Below, one piece after another: positions 16,134 to 25,458 of a DNA stretch of 64,000 nucleotides. The position numbers and the translations under genes are program-made. Under the pieces are notes generated by a model. The model did no database searches and was not told where the DNA came from. It was given only the letters and a program-made list of their open reading frames with translations. The DNA is from Eubacterium callanderi. GTDB lineage: Bacteria; Bacillota; Clostridia; Eubacteriales; Eubacteriaceae. The stretch is taken from positions 1-64,000 of the forward strand of contig NZ_FRBP01000016.1 of the NCBI RefSeq assembly GCF_900142645.1. The letters run 5' to 3'. The number at the start of each line of letters is the position of its first letter. Position 1 is the stretch's first letter.

Positions 16134-17312
16134 ATGGTGTTTAAGAAGAAAAATTTGAAGGACTATATCCTTTTGATCACGTATGCTGTCTGCCTGCTCA
16201 TGGCCCTTGTCAATATCAAGTATATCTGGAATGGCCTGGGGATTCTGGTGGATATTGCCATGCCGATCCTCATCGGGATCGCCATTGCCTTTGTGCTCAA
16301 TATCCCAATGAGCTTCTGCGAACGCTATGTCTTTAAATTCATGGACCGGATACGGGGCAGGAGGCTCCGGGAAAAGGGGAAGCGGGCCGCGGCCATTGTG
16401 CTGACCTTTATCTTTATCGGGCTTCTGATCACCGGAGTCGTCACCTTTGTGATCCCCCAGCTCCAGAAAAGCGTTGAGATGCTCATTACCAAATTTCCAG
16501 GCTATGTGGCCAGCTTTAACCTCTGGGTCAACCAGCTTCTGGAATGGCTGCACCTGCCTGAGGATGCCTGGAACCAGATCTCAAGCCAGTGGCAGGACCT
16601 GTTTCCCAAAATAAGCAGCAGCCTGATCGGGGCCATGCCTGAGATCGTAAACACAACGGTCAGCATTACCCAGGGCGTGTTCAATTTTCTCATGGGCTTT
16701 ATCATTTCTGTCTATATGCTGGCAGACAAGGAACGCCTGCTGGCGCTCAAGGATAAGCTCATGTACGCCTATATCCCGGATAAGACCAGGGCGTTCATCA
16801 ATGAGGTAGGCCATACGGCCAACCAGACCTTCCACGGCTTTATCGCCGGACAGATTACCGAGGCCTTTATCCTCGGAACCCTGTGCGCTGCCGGGCTGGC
16901 GATCCTGCGGGTACCCTATGCGCTGCTCATCGGCGTGCTGGTGGGGGTGACAAGCATTATTCCCATCTTCGGGGCCTTTCTGGGCGCTGTGCCCAGCGGG
17001 CTGATTCTGCTGGTGGTCAATCCGGTGTACTGCCTGATCTTTATCATTTATATCATCTGTCTGCAGCAAGTGGAGAGCAATGTGATCTACCCTAAGGTGG
17101 TGGGAACCTCGGTCGGGATCTCGGGCCTGTGGGTGCTGATCGGCATGCTGCTGGGCGGTAGCTTCTTCGGCTTTACGGGCATGATCCTGGGCATACCGGG
17201 ATTCGCAGTGCTGTACTCAGTGGTGCGGACCCTGACCAATGCCCGGATTGCCAGAAAGCAGGCGGCCAAACAGAACGAGACCATCACGGTTAAGGATTTG
17301 GAAGATTCATAA
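16134..17312 (+). CDS. AI-2E family transporter (YtvI/PerM-like)
   Basis: 392 aa integral membrane protein with about eight helices. The family signature region IAGQITEAFILGTLCAAGLA is followed by RVPYALLIGVLVGVTSIIPI and FGAFLGAVPSG, as in PF01594. An N-terminal helix pair flanks a basic cytoplasmic loop. Family members include the AI-2 exporter TqsA and Na+/H+ antiporters; substrate cannot be told from sequence. GAAAGGAG 8 nt before the ATG supports the start. A rhodanese gene follows 32 bases later and may be co-transcribed. Confidence 0.88.
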   Translation: MVFKKKNLKDYILLITYAVCLLMALVNIKYIWNGLGILVDIAMPILIGIAIAFVLNIPMSFCERYVFKFMDRIRGRRLREKGKRAAAIVLTFIFIGLLITGVVTFVIPQLQKSVEMLITKFPGYVASFNLWVNQLLEWLHLPEDAWNQISSQWQDLFPKISSSLIGAMPEIVNTTVSITQGVFNFLMGFIISVYMLADKERLLALKDKLMYAYIPDKTRAFINEVGHTANQTFHGFIAGQITEAFILGTLCAAGLAILRVPYALLIGVLVGVTSIIPIFGAFLGAVPSGLILLVVNPVYCLIFIIYIICLQQVESNVIYPKVVGTSVGISGLWVLIGMLLGGSFFGFTGMILGIPGFAVLYSVVRTLTNARIARKQAAKQNETITVKDLEDS

Positions 17313-17344
17313 ATTAAAATTGAAAACATAAAGGAGTGAATGAC

Positions 17345-17674
17345 ATGAGTCGGGAACTAAAAAATATTGAACCGGACGAATTGGAAGCTTTACTGGAAAA
17401 AAATGACGGGAACACGGTCTTGTTGGATATTCGGGACAAAATGGAAATTCACAATGAATTTGAGGATCAGGAGTGTGTAGTCAACATTCCGCTGAAGCTC
17501 CTGCCCTCACAGCTGGAAATGCTCACGCCCTTTAAGGACAAGACCATTGTGCTGGTGTGCCGGTCGGGTATGCGGGCGTCCAGAGCCCAGAAGCTGCTTG
17601 AGCAGGAGGGCTTTACGGACCTGCGGGTGCTGCGGGGCGGCGTGGTACATTGGGAGCGGTTTAAAAAAGGCTGA
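17345..17674 (+). CDS. Single-domain rhodanese
   Basis: 109 aa from ATG 17345 (AAGGAG at 17331-17336; a GTG start at 17336 would overlap the site). The rhodanese fold is shown by VLLDIRDKMEIHNEF and the active-site loop VCRSGMRASRA with nucleophile C72. It would transfer sulfane sulfur in the cytoplasm; partner unknown. Confidence 0.88.
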   Translation: MSRELKNIEPDELEALLEKNDGNTVLLDIRDKMEIHNEFEDQECVVNIPLKLLPSQLEMLTPFKDKTIVLVCRSGMRASRAQKLLEQEGFTDLRVLRGGVVHWERFKKG

Positions 17675-17735
17675 AAGTGCGGACTTTTTCAATGGAAAAT
17701 TACAGGAGAAAAATACTGCGCATTTTGAATGACAG

Positions 17736-17757
17736 AGCGGCTTCAGGCCGCTTTTTT
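17736..17757 (+). terminator. Rhodanese gene terminator
   Basis: AGCGG and CCGCT pair around CTTCAGG and are followed by TTTTTT. Confidence 0.75.
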
Positions 17758-17804
17758 AATGGCTTTTATCGGAGTGTGAAAAAATAGTATCATTTAATAG
17801 TACA

Positions 17805-17855
17805 GGCTCAAAAGCCTCAAAACCCCGGGAACGGGGCTTTTGAGGCTTTTGAGCT
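17805..17855. repeat. Palindromic element copy 4 (GCCTC variant)
   Basis: Arms GCTCAAAAGCCTCAAAACCCC and a complement with one mismatch. Here the variable base is C paired with G (GCCTC/GAGGC), a third variant of the covarying position. It lies between convergent rhodanese and diguanylate cyclase genes. Confidence 0.9.
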
Positions 17856-17875
17856 TTTGTTTTGAAACTTCTGTT

Positions 17876-20590
17876 TTATGTTTGATTTTCTTTGTAGCGG
17901 GTGATGTCGTGGCAGGACAGCAGGCAGGCGGGGCGGTTCTTCCAGGTGATCAGAGAAGCGTCGGCTGAGGACCACACGCGCAGCAGTGGGTTGTAGATCT
18001 CCATGGTACAGTTTTTGCTGGCGCTCCCGACACTGCGGGCAGGGCAGCGTGCGCAGGGTTCGGTCCGGTCGAAAAAGGCCTCGTAGCAGTACATACCGAC
18101 CTCTGAGGATGGGACCAGATCCTTTGTTTTCTGGTTGATGTATAAAAGCCTGCAGGTGCCGGGCTCGATGACGTAGATCCAGGAATTCTGGTTGTCAAGC
18201 ACGGTTTTCATGGCGGCAGCGGACTGCTCAACCCGGTCCTGAGCCCTCTTTTTCAGCAGGAAGGTGCTCAGGATTTCTGAGATAAAGGACAGGGCGGCAA
18301 TCTGTTCCTGGGTCCAGAAGCGGTTGTTGCGGCACTCGTCAAAGCCCACATAGCCCTTGAAGCAGCCGTTATCCCGGATGGCGCACTGGAGCATGGATTT
18401 GATGCCCTGGGGTGCCAGAACCTCGAACTGAGCCTTCGGGAGGCTGGCGATGTCCCGGCAGTAGAAGATACCGTTCTCGTCAAAATTGTCAAGGTAGCTG
18501 CCGCCCAGGTCTGTCGCGTAGGACACATGGCTCAGGTTCTGGATCTCCGGCGCCACACCGTCATTGCACCATTCAAAGGTATTGGCGCAGTGGGTGTCGT
18601 CCTCGCTGTTCTCAAAAATATAGACGCGGCTGACATCAAACTGGCGCCCCACAATCTCGAGGATGGAGTGCACGGCGCTTTCGATGTCGATGGATTTGTA
18701 CAAAATCCGGAAGACATACTCTACCAGCTGGCTGTTCACCGCCTGCGAGCTCACCTCGCTGTCCGAGTCGATGCGCTCGTTCACAGCGCTGTAGACGCCC
18801 ATGGCAGCGTTTTTGAGGGCCATGACCTCCAGCTCCCGGTCAAAGATCACATACTGGTTTTTCCCCTGGCGCTTGGCTTGGTAGAGGGCGTAGTCTGCGC
18901 GCTTGTACAGCTCGTGGAAATCTTTGGCATGGTCGGGGCAGCAGGCAATACCGATGCTGCAGGAGGTTTCGGCGTCGTCTTCATTAAACACATCGAGGCT
19001 ATGGAAATTCTCGATGACCTGCTGCGCCTTTTGAGTAGCGACCTGGATATCCGGAATATCGCGGATAAAGGCGATGAATTCGTCGCCGCCGATGCGGCCC
19101 ACCACGTCGCCGCTCCGGAACAGGGTCTGGATTTTGCCGGCGATCTCCATCAGAAAAGCGTCGCCGAAAAGATGCCCCCGGGTATCGTTGACATTCTTAA
19201 AGTCGTCAATGTCGATGATCAGCAGGGCGCACAGGCTGTTTTCCGGGCAGCGGGACAAGTGCTTCTCAATGATACTCTCAGTGGTGCCTTTATTGTACAG
19301 CTTTGTGAGAGTGTCGCGCTCGGCCTTCTGCATAAGCTCCTGGGAATGCCGCTTCTCACTGTCAATATCCACAATCACGCCCACAGCCTTGAAAGGCTCA
19401 CAGTTTTCGTCGTACTGGGCGGTGATGCGGATACGGCACCAGATATACAGAGCGTTGGCTTTTTTGATCCGCACCTCGGTTTCCACATAGGGGCTGCCCT
19501 GCCGGATGTCCTCGAGAATGCCGGTAAAGGCCGGAATGTCCGAGGCCAGAATATGCGAATGGGCGATGGTGCCTGTGCTGATGTTTTCAGTCATGGGCTC
19601 ATAGCCGAATTTCTTCTGCCAGTTGTGGGAAAAGATAAAGGTATCCTTTTGGATGTCCCACTCAAAGATAATGTCGGTGGTCTGGTCCATGATGATCTCG
19701 TGGCGCTCCAGGCTCAGCCGCAGGTTTTCCTGGGCCTCCTTTCCGGCTGTGTCATCGATGAGAATACAGTAGAAAGAATCCGGGCCGCTCTCGCTTTTGA
19801 TGAGCTGCCCCTTGTCTAGAATCCAAATCGTGCTGCCGTCGCTGCGCGTGGCACGGTATTCGATCTGCTTGGTGCTTTTCTGCCGCAGCTGGCGCTTGAC
19901 CTCCAGCAGCGTGGAGGAGCGGTCGCGGGGGTCGATGATGGCCATGAAGCTGTCGTCAAAGCGCTCCCGGATCTCGGCACGGGTGTAGCCGAACATGGAC
20001 AGAAAGCCGTCGTTGACCTGGAGAATGGTCAGCTTTTCGTCGTAAAGGCAGCGGAAAATACCGCCTGGGATATTTTCAGTCAGCTGCTGTAAATCCTGGC
20101 TCCGGGCCTCCAGCTCACGGGTGGTTTTTTCAATGAACCGCTGGATATGGGGGTCGGAGGCCGTGAGTATGTTCTGGCTGAGGGCGGGCAGATGGGCTCG
20201 GCTGTCGATGCGGGCAATGTGCAGCTGACGGAGCCGCAGTTCTCCGTCAATCAGGCTGCAGACCAGGCTGCCTGAGAGCTGAACCTCGGGCGTGGGCTGG
20301 CCGGGGGTGTCTGCGCGCAGACGCAGCTGGCAGTCTGCCAGACAGTGGGTATCGGACAGGGCGCGGGTCTCGATAGATGCGTCCAAAATGGTAAAGGGAT
20401 AGGGAAAGCGGGAGAAATCCGCTTCCAGAACAGCCTCCAGCCCTCCGCTCTCATGTATATTGCTGTGATACAGGCCGGACCAAAGCACATCCTCTGTGGC
20501 CATCGAGAGAATTTTTTCGGTATCCCTCATCTCAAAATAGGCCCGCTGTAATTCCTTGACAAAGGCCCTTGTCTTGCGATCGATGCTCAT
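17876..20590 (-). CDS. Diguanylate cyclase with SnoaL-like, PAS, GGDEF, GAF and PAS domains
   Basis: 904 aa, soluble. Order: an N-terminal SnoaL/NTF2-like domain (about 1-130), PAS (about 165-285), PAS with PAC (about 290-415), GGDEF (about 420-585), a GAF-like domain (about 625-765) and a terminal PAS-like segment with a CxxC pair (EPCARCPARS). The catalytic motif GGDEF is intact at 501-505. The inhibitory I-site RxxD (R492-D495, five residues upstream) is intact, so product inhibition by c-di-GMP is expected. No EAL or HD-GYP domain is present. The GAF and third PAS domain lie after the cyclase, an unusual placement. A promoter TTGTGG-17-TATAAT lies at about 20.7 kb on the same strand. Confidence 0.9.
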   Translation of the reverse strand: MSIDRKTRAFVKELQRAYFEMRDTEKILSMATEDVLWSGLYHSNIHESGGLEAVLEADFSRFPYPFTILDASIETRALSDTHCLADCQLRLRADTPGQPTPEVQLSGSLVCSLIDGELRLRQLHIARIDSRAHLPALSQNILTASDPHIQRFIEKTTRELEARSQDLQQLTENIPGGIFRCLYDEKLTILQVNDGFLSMFGYTRAEIRERFDDSFMAIIDPRDRSSTLLEVKRQLRQKSTKQIEYRATRSDGSTIWILDKGQLIKSESGPDSFYCILIDDTAGKEAQENLRLSLERHEIIMDQTTDIIFEWDIQKDTFIFSHNWQKKFGYEPMTENISTGTIAHSHILASDIPAFTGILEDIRQGSPYVETEVRIKKANALYIWCRIRITAQYDENCEPFKAVGVIVDIDSEKRHSQELMQKAERDTLTKLYNKGTTESIIEKHLSRCPENSLCALLIIDIDDFKNVNDTRGHLFGDAFLMEIAGKIQTLFRSGDVVGRIGGDEFIAFIRDIPDIQVATQKAQQVIENFHSLDVFNEDDAETSCSIGIACCPDHAKDFHELYKRADYALYQAKRQGKNQYVIFDRELEVMALKNAAMGVYSAVNERIDSDSEVSSQAVNSQLVEYVFRILYKSIDIESAVHSILEIVGRQFDVSRVYIFENSEDDTHCANTFEWCNDGVAPEIQNLSHVSYATDLGGSYLDNFDENGIFYCRDIASLPKAQFEVLAPQGIKSMLQCAIRDNGCFKGYVGFDECRNNRFWTQEQIAALSFISEILSTFLLKKRAQDRVEQSAAAMKTVLDNQNSWIYVIEPGTCRLLYINQKTKDLVPSSEVGMYCYEAFFDRTEPCARCPARSVGSASKNCTMEIYNPLLRVWSSADASLITWKNRPACLLSCHDITRYKENQT

Positions 20591-20737
20591 CCTTACACCT
20601 CTTCTAACGAATTATAATCGTGACTATCCTCAAAATCACTTTATGGGGGAAACAGCTCTCCAAAACACAGACAGCGTTTTCAAAAGCAGTATATTGATGT
20701 TATTATACCGCTAAAAAAACTAAACCACAAGCGAAAA

Positions 20738-20770
20738 GAAAAAAGAAGAGCTGCCATCCGGGCAGCTCTC
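20738..20770 (-). terminator. leuA terminator
   Basis: On the minus strand GAGCTGCC and GGCAGCTC pair and are followed by TTCTTTTTT. Confidence 0.85.
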
Positions 20771-20789
20771 AGTAATAATAAATTTCCCC

Positions 20790-22448
20790 TTAAAGGGCGC
20801 GGTTAATGGCGGATACCAGGGCGGTTACCGAGGCGACGATGATGTCGTTGTGGATACCGGCGCCCCAGACAGTGCGGCCATCGGGCATGGTGATGCCCAC
20901 ATAGGCAGCGGCCTGGGAGGTGGAGCCCTCTTCCAGCGCGTGTTCTTTATAGATCAGATCGGTGTAGGGGGTGTCCAGGTAATCCTTGAGGGCGTTGCTG
21001 ACCGCGTCGAAGCGGCCGTTGCCTTCCGCAGACACCATGGTTTTCTGGCCGTCACGCTCAATGGTGATGGTGGCCTTGATGTGCTCGCTCACCTGTTCAA
21101 AATGGTATTCGGGCAGAGTGACCGGGTGCTGGATATTGACATAGGTTTTCTCGAAAATATCCCGGACTTCCTCGGCGGAGAGCTCTTTGTGCTTGTGGTC
21201 GGAGACATCCTTGACCGTGTACCCCAGGTCCTCGCGCATGCCCTTTGGCAGGTCGTAGCCGTATTTCTGTTCGAGGACATAGCCGATGCCGCCCTTGCCG
21301 GACTGGCTGTTGATGCGGATCACGTCCTTTTCGTAGCGGCGGCCAAGGTCGGTGGGGTCAATGAGCAGGTAAGGCACGGTCCACTGGTCACAGTGCTTTT
21401 CCTCGCGCCACTGCATGCCCTTGGCGATGGCGTCCTGATGGGAGCCGGAGAAGGCGGCAAAAACGAGGGCGCCGCTGTAGGGCTGGCGTTCGTACACATG
21501 CATCCGGGTTGTGCGCTCATAGACCTCGGTGATTTCGGGCAGGTTGTCAAAGTGGAGCTTGGGGTCCACGCCGTGGGTGTACATGTTCAGCGCCAGGGTG
21601 ATGATGTCCACGTTCCCGGTCCGCTCACCGTTGCCGAAGAGGGTGCCCTCGATGCGGTCCGCGCCGGCCAGGAGGCCCAGCTCGGTATCGGCCACCGCAC
21701 AGCCGCGGTCGTTGTGGGGGTGCAGGGAGACAATGACGTTTTCCCGAAATTTTAGATTTTTGCACATGTACTCGATCTGGCTGGCGTACACATGGGGCAT
21801 GGACATGGATACCGTGACGGGCAGGTTGATGATGACCTTGCTGTCCGCGGTGGGCTGCCATACGTCCAGCACTGCGTTGCAGATATCCAGGGCAAAATCG
21901 ACCTCGGTGCCGGTAAAGCTCTCGGGGGAATACTGGAACTGGAAGTTTCCCTCGGTCTCAGCCGCCAGATCCCTCAGCATGACGGCGCCGTCCACAGCGA
22001 TTTGGATGATCTCTTCCTTGGATTTGCGGAAGACCTGCTCACGCTGGGCCACAGAGGTGGAGTTGTACAGGTGGACAACGGATCTCTTACAGCCCTCCAG
22101 GGCCGCGAAGGTCTTGCGGATAATGTGCTCTCTTGCCTGGGTGAGCACCTGGATGGTGACGTCGTCCGGGATCAGGTCCTGTTCGATCAGGGTCCTCAAA
22201 AAGATATATTCCGTTTCGGAGGCCGCCGGGAAGCCGACTTCGATTTCCTTAAAGCCCACAGCGACCAGGGTTTTGAAATACTCGATTTTTTCCTCCAGGC
22301 TCATGGGAATAATGAGTGCCTGGTTGCCGTCGCGCAGGTCTACAGAGCACCAGATCGGCGCCTCGGTAATATACTCTTTGTGCACCCAGTCAGTGGATTC
22401 GACCGGGGGCATAAAATAACCGCGTTTGTATTTCTTGGGGTTCATCAT
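20790..22448 (-). CDS. leuA: 2-isopropylmalate synthase, long form
   Basis: About 552 aa from the paired ATG ATG at 22448/22445; AAAGGAGAA lies 11-14 nt upstream, slightly far, and the frame stays open to an ATG at 22499. It carries the HMGL-like barrel (WCSVDLRDGNQAL with metal ligand Asp, SLHPHNDRG with the metal-binding His pair region) and the C-terminal LeuA dimer/regulatory domain that gives leucine feedback. It condenses acetyl-CoA with 2-oxoisovalerate, first step of leucine synthesis. Its length and sequence fit the LeuA2 type of 550-560 aa. No other leu gene is adjacent. Control is by the T-box in its leader. Confidence 0.93.
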   Translation of the reverse strand: MMNPKKYKRGYFMPPVESTDWVHKEYITEAPIWCSVDLRDGNQALIIPMSLEEKIEYFKTLVAVGFKEIEVGFPAASETEYIFLRTLIEQDLIPDDVTIQVLTQAREHIIRKTFAALEGCKRSVVHLYNSTSVAQREQVFRKSKEEIIQIAVDGAVMLRDLAAETEGNFQFQYSPESFTGTEVDFALDICNAVLDVWQPTADSKVIINLPVTVSMSMPHVYASQIEYMCKNLKFRENVIVSLHPHNDRGCAVADTELGLLAGADRIEGTLFGNGERTGNVDIITLALNMYTHGVDPKLHFDNLPEITEVYERTTRMHVYERQPYSGALVFAAFSGSHQDAIAKGMQWREEKHCDQWTVPYLLIDPTDLGRRYEKDVIRINSQSGKGGIGYVLEQKYGYDLPKGMREDLGYTVKDVSDHKHKELSAEEVRDIFEKTYVNIQHPVTLPEYHFEQVSEHIKATITIERDGQKTMVSAEGNGRFDAVSNALKDYLDTPYTDLIYKEHALEEGSTSQAAAYVGITMPDGRTVWGAGIHNDIIVASVTALVSAINRAL

Positions 22449-22499
22449 AATGGTAAGTTCTCCTTTTTCAGATTTTAATCGGATCATCTTTTCATTCAA

Positions 22500-22616
22500 T
22501 CATTTTGAAGCTGGTCAGGAGAATGATCGAATGAAAAGACGTTCGTTTTGTTGCCGCTCGTCCGCTAACGCTCCTTACTCGCTGCCAAATTTTTTATAAA
22601 AAATTTGGACAAAACA
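22500..22616 (-). other. Leader segment between the T-box terminator and leuA
   Basis: It contains a short AT palindrome AAATTTTTTATAAAAAATTT and a GC-rich stretch with repeated CGCT/GCTAACGCTCC words. I see no gene here. It may be an inserted repeat. Confidence 0.4.
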
Positions 22617-22624
22617 TCAAAAAA

Positions 22625-22896
22625 ATCTCTATATTCACTTAAGAATATAGAGACGAAAGATTTTATCCTACGTGGTACCACTCTAATTTTACAGCATAAC
22701 GCTGCCTCGTTGGCAGATACGGACCGCACTCGGCCTTATATCCTCCTGGGGTAACGGTCAGGAACCGGCGCCGCCTACTCTCGTGGATTTCAGGGTGCCA
22801 CTCCGAGGCCAGTTCAGATACCTTTCCCAACTGCTTCGCATCAACCAGCAGCTTTCTGGATGTTCCGGGGATCTTACTATTCCTCATCAATGTGTT
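22625..22896 (-). promoter_or_regulatory. T-box riboswitch of leuA
   Basis: Read on the minus strand, the leader has a Stem I region beginning near GAGGAATAGTAAGATCCC (AGTA-type loop motif), the conserved T-box sequence AGAGTGGTACCACG that pairs with the uncharged tRNA acceptor end, and then the terminator TCTCTATATTC/GAATATAGAGA with TTTTTTT (22617-22654). Uncharged tRNA, expected to be tRNA-Leu from the gene controlled, would favour the antiterminator. I could not fix the specifier codon with certainty; a CTG in GGTATCTGAAC is a candidate. Confidence 0.9.
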
Positions 22897-22902
22897 GTGA
22901 TA

Positions 22903-22931
22903 ATCATAATCATTTTAAAGGAATTTGTCAA
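22903..22931 (-). promoter_or_regulatory. leuA promoter
   Basis: Minus strand TTGACA (22926-22931), 17-nt spacer, TATGAT (22903-22908), placing the start a few bases before the T-box. Confidence 0.8.
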
Positions 22932-22983
22932 GGAAAAAATTGTTAAAGTTAAAGAACAAAATTTATCCGCGCCCCAGGTCACA

Positions 22984-23037
22984 GACTCAAAAGGCTCAAA
23001 ACCCCGCAGCATAGAAGTTTTGAGCTTTTTGAGCCTG
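22984..23037. repeat. Palindromic element copy 5
   Basis: Arms GACTCAAAAGGCTCAAAAC and GTTTTGAGCTTTTTGAGCC with small mismatches. It follows the stop of the first uppP gene and precedes the leuA promoter. Confidence 0.85.
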
Positions 23038-23049
23038 TCTTTCAAGCGT

Positions 23050-23883
23050 TTATGCGAAAATGACCGCGTACAGGATCACGATGATGCCCAGCACAATGCG
23101 GTACCAGCCAAAGGCCTTGAAATCGTGCCTGCGGATATAGCCCATGAGGAACTTGATGGCAAAGACAGAGACCACAAAGGCCACAGCCATGCCGATGAGC
23201 AGGATGCCGATTTCCATGCCTGTAAAGCCAACGCCGGTTTTGACAAAGAACTTCACGATTTTTAAGAGGCTGGCGCCCAGCATGACCGGCACAGCCATAA
23301 AGAAAGAAAACTCAGCCGCGATATGGCGGGAACAGCCCAGCAGGGAAGCCCCGAGGATGGTGGAGCCAGAGCGGGAAGTTCCCGGCACAATGGACAGCAC
23401 CTGAAAAAGGCCGATGAACAGAGCCGTTTTATAGCTAAGCTGCTCAAAGCTCCGGATGGCGGGCGTTTTAGCGCAGTTCCGGTTCTCAACAACAATAAAG
23501 GCGATTCCGTAGACGATCAGCGCGATGGCCACCGTGACATAGCCGTAAAGCTTTCCTGTGACCAGGTCGTCGAAGGGCAGGCCAATGAGGCCAAGGGGGA
23601 TAATGCCCACCAGCACCTTGCCCCAAAGGGACCAGGTCCGCTTTTTCTGTATGGGGGATTTACTGGGAGAAAAGGGGTTGAGCTTGTGAAAATAAAGCAG
23701 GGCGACCGCCAGGATAGAACCAAACTGGATGACCACCACAAACATGTCCCAGAAATCCTTAGAGACATTCATGTGGATAAACTGCTCAAACAGGATCATG
23801 TGGCCCGTGCTGCTGACCGGCAGCCACTCCGTGATCCCCTGAACAACGCCAAAAAAGGCGGCTTTCAAAAATTCTAAAAACAT
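23050..23883 (-). CDS. uppP: Undecaprenyl-diphosphatase, copy A
   Basis: 277 aa from ATG 23883 (AAGGAG upstream on the minus strand). BacA/UppP family membrane protein: [20 protein letters not shown] holds the conserved Glu and Ser-Ser-Thr-Gly-His motif, and [18 protein letters not shown] the Arg-containing second motif. It removes the terminal phosphate of undecaprenyl pyrophosphate to recycle the lipid carrier for wall synthesis; extra copies raise bacitracin tolerance in other bacteria. A close paralogue lies directly upstream, and each is followed by one palindromic element, so the duplication carried the element with it. Confidence 0.94.
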   Translation of the reverse strand: MFLEFLKAAFFGVVQGITEWLPVSSTGHMILFEQFIHMNVSKDFWDMFVVVIQFGSILAVALLYFHKLNPFSPSKSPIQKKRTWSLWGKVLVGIIPLGLIGLPFDDLVTGKLYGYVTVAIALIVYGIAFIVVENRNCAKTPAIRSFEQLSYKTALFIGLFQVLSIVPGTSRSGSTILGASLLGCSRHIAAEFSFFMAVPVMLGASLLKIVKFFVKTGVGFTGMEIGILLIGMAVAFVVSVFAIKFLMGYIRRHDFKAFGWYRIVLGIIVILYAVIFA

Positions 23884-23994
23884 TGGTATCTCCTTCATCA
23901 ATTCTTTTGAATAAGCCTATTTTATCATGGAACCGTCCCCGCAACCTAAACACAGGCTTACAATATGCTTACAATTTTGTAACATAGGGGCGCA

Positions 23995-24045
23995 AACTCA
24001 AAAGACTCAAAACCCCACAGCGTGGAAGTTTTGAGTCTTTTGAGC
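23995..24045. repeat. Palindromic element copy 6
   Basis: Arms ACTCAAAAGACTCAAAAC and GTTTTGAGTCTTTTGAG, loop CCCACAGCGTGGAA. It follows the stop of the second uppP copy, at the position equivalent to copy 5. Confidence 0.9.
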
Positions 24046-24060
24046 ATGTATCTTAAGTTT

Positions 24061-24894
24061 TTATGCAAACATCACCGCGTAGATAATGACAATGATGCCC
24101 AGCGCAATGCGGTAGTAGCCGAAAGCCTTGAAATCGTGCTTGCGGATATAGCCCATGAGGAACTTGATAGCAAAGACAGAGACCACAAAAGCCACGATCA
24201 TCCCCACTAAAAGGATACCGATCTCTGTACCTGTAAAGCCAATGCCGGTTTTGACAAAGAACTTCACGATTTTTAAGAGGCTGGCGCCCAGCATGACCGG
24301 CACAGCCAGGAAGAAAGAAAACTCCGTAGCCACATAGCGGGAGCAGCCCAGCAGGGTGGCGCCAATGATGGTGGAGCCGGAGCGGGAAGTCCCTGGGATC
24401 AGGGCCAGGATCTGGAACACGCCGATGAACAGGGCCGTTTTGTAATCCAGCTGCTCAAAATTACGGATGGTCGGATGCTTGGTGCGGTCCATGTTTTCCA
24501 CCACAATAAAGGCAATCCCGTAAACGATCAGGGTGATGGCGACGGTCACATAGCCGTAGAGCTTGTCGGTGATAAAATCATCAAATAAAAGTCCGATAAC
24601 AGCAGCCGGAATGACGGCCACCAGTACCTTGCCCCAGAGAGACCAGGTATCCCGTTTCTGCACCGGTGATTTCTTAGGTGAGAAGGGATTGAGTTTATGA
24701 AAATACAGCAGAACAACGGCCAGAATGGATCCAAACTGGATGACCACCAGGAACATGTCCCAGAAATCCTTGGATACATTCATATGGATAAACTGTTCAA
24801 ACAGGATCATATGGCCTGTGCTGCTGATGGGCAGCCACTCCGTGATCCCCTGAACGATCCCGAAAAAGGCCGCTTTTAGCAGTTCTAAAAACAT
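24061..24894 (-). CDS. uppP: Undecaprenyl-diphosphatase, copy B
   Basis: 277 aa, nearly the same sequence as copy A over the whole length; differences are mostly conservative. It keeps [14 protein letters not shown] and [24 protein letters not shown] lies before the ATG. Copy B has a longer AT-rich upstream region and may carry the main promoter for the pair. Both appear functional. Confidence 0.94.
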   Translation of the reverse strand: MFLELLKAAFFGIVQGITEWLPISSTGHMILFEQFIHMNVSKDFWDMFLVVIQFGSILAVVLLYFHKLNPFSPKKSPVQKRDTWSLWGKVLVAVIPAAVIGLLFDDFITDKLYGYVTVAITLIVYGIAFIVVENMDRTKHPTIRNFEQLDYKTALFIGVFQILALIPGTSRSGSTIIGATLLGCSRYVATEFSFFLAVPVMLGASLLKIVKFFVKTGIGFTGTEIGILLVGMIVAFVVSVFAIKFLMGYIRKHDFKAFGYYRIALGIIVIIYAVMFA

Positions 24895-25106
24895 ATAGAT
24901 AACTCCTTACGTATTGATTTTTTAACCGAATAATATTTTACCACAACACCCGATAAATGAACATTAAAAAATTCTTACATTTTTATCATATTAAAGTTAT
25001 TTTTATATAAAACGGACAAAAAGTATTAAAACTATTTTGTTATTAGAGTGAAAATGTTAATTTTGACAGGTCCTGAAAGCCTGGCAGAAACTTTTCGGCC
25101 TCTCCA

Positions 25107-25135
25107 TTGCTATTCTCACAGAATTGTGATAGGAT
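25107..25135 (+). promoter_or_regulatory. Promoter and possible operator of the CsoR-family gene
   Basis: TTGCTA (25107-25112), 17-nt spacer, TAGGAT (25130-25135). The spacer contains the perfect repeat TCACA-GAAT-TGTGA (25116-25129), a fitting site for autoregulation. Confidence 0.5.
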
Positions 25136-25179
25136 AAATAGCTAAAGAGAAATAAGCGAGCCGAGATAAAGGAGAAACG

Positions 25180-25455
25180 ATGAGAGAATGTATGGAAGAC
25201 TTACCGAAACTGCAGGCGCGGCTGAAACGCATCGAGGGCCAGATCCGCGGCATTTCGGACATGATGGAAAAGGATGTCCCCTGCAATGAGATCCTGATTC
25301 AGATCAACGCTGCCAAATCGGCCCTGCACAAGGTGGGGCAGATGGTTGTGGAGGGGCATCTGCACCACTGCGTCAAGGACAGCATCGAGCATGGAAATAC
25401 CGAGGAAACACTAAAGGATTTGTCCAAGGTCATTGAGTATTTCTCAAGGATCTGA
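25180..25455 (+). CDS. CsoR/RcnR/FrmR-family repressor
   Basis: 91 aa, the all-alpha DUF156 fold (LKRIEGQIRGISDMMEKD is diagnostic). Metal- or persulfide-sensing residues are C35 (VPCNEIL), H60 and C64 (EGHLHHC), the Cu(I)-CsoR spacing C-H-C, though sulfur sensors (CstR) and FrmR share part of it. No copper ATPase or sulfur gene is adjacent, so the target is unknown. AAGGAG lies before the ATG. Confidence 0.88.
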   Translation: MRECMEDLPKLQARLKRIEGQIRGISDMMEKDVPCNEILIQINAAKSALHKVGQMVVEGHLHHCVKDSIEHGNTEETLKDLSKVIEYFSRI

Positions 25456-25458
25456 TAC

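Noticed and set aside
18527-19819. 430-aa plus-strand frame
   Set aside because: It mirrors the diguanylate cyclase gene in a GC-rich third-position frame; the minus-strand protein has intact domains.
22663-22890. 75-aa minus-strand frame
   Set aside because: It lies entirely within the leuA T-box leader, whose RNA elements explain the sequence.
25180-25455. Copper-resistance operon around the CsoR-like gene
   Set aside because: No copper ATPase, chaperone or sulfur gene is adjacent and a terminator follows directly, so I limited the call to the regulator family.
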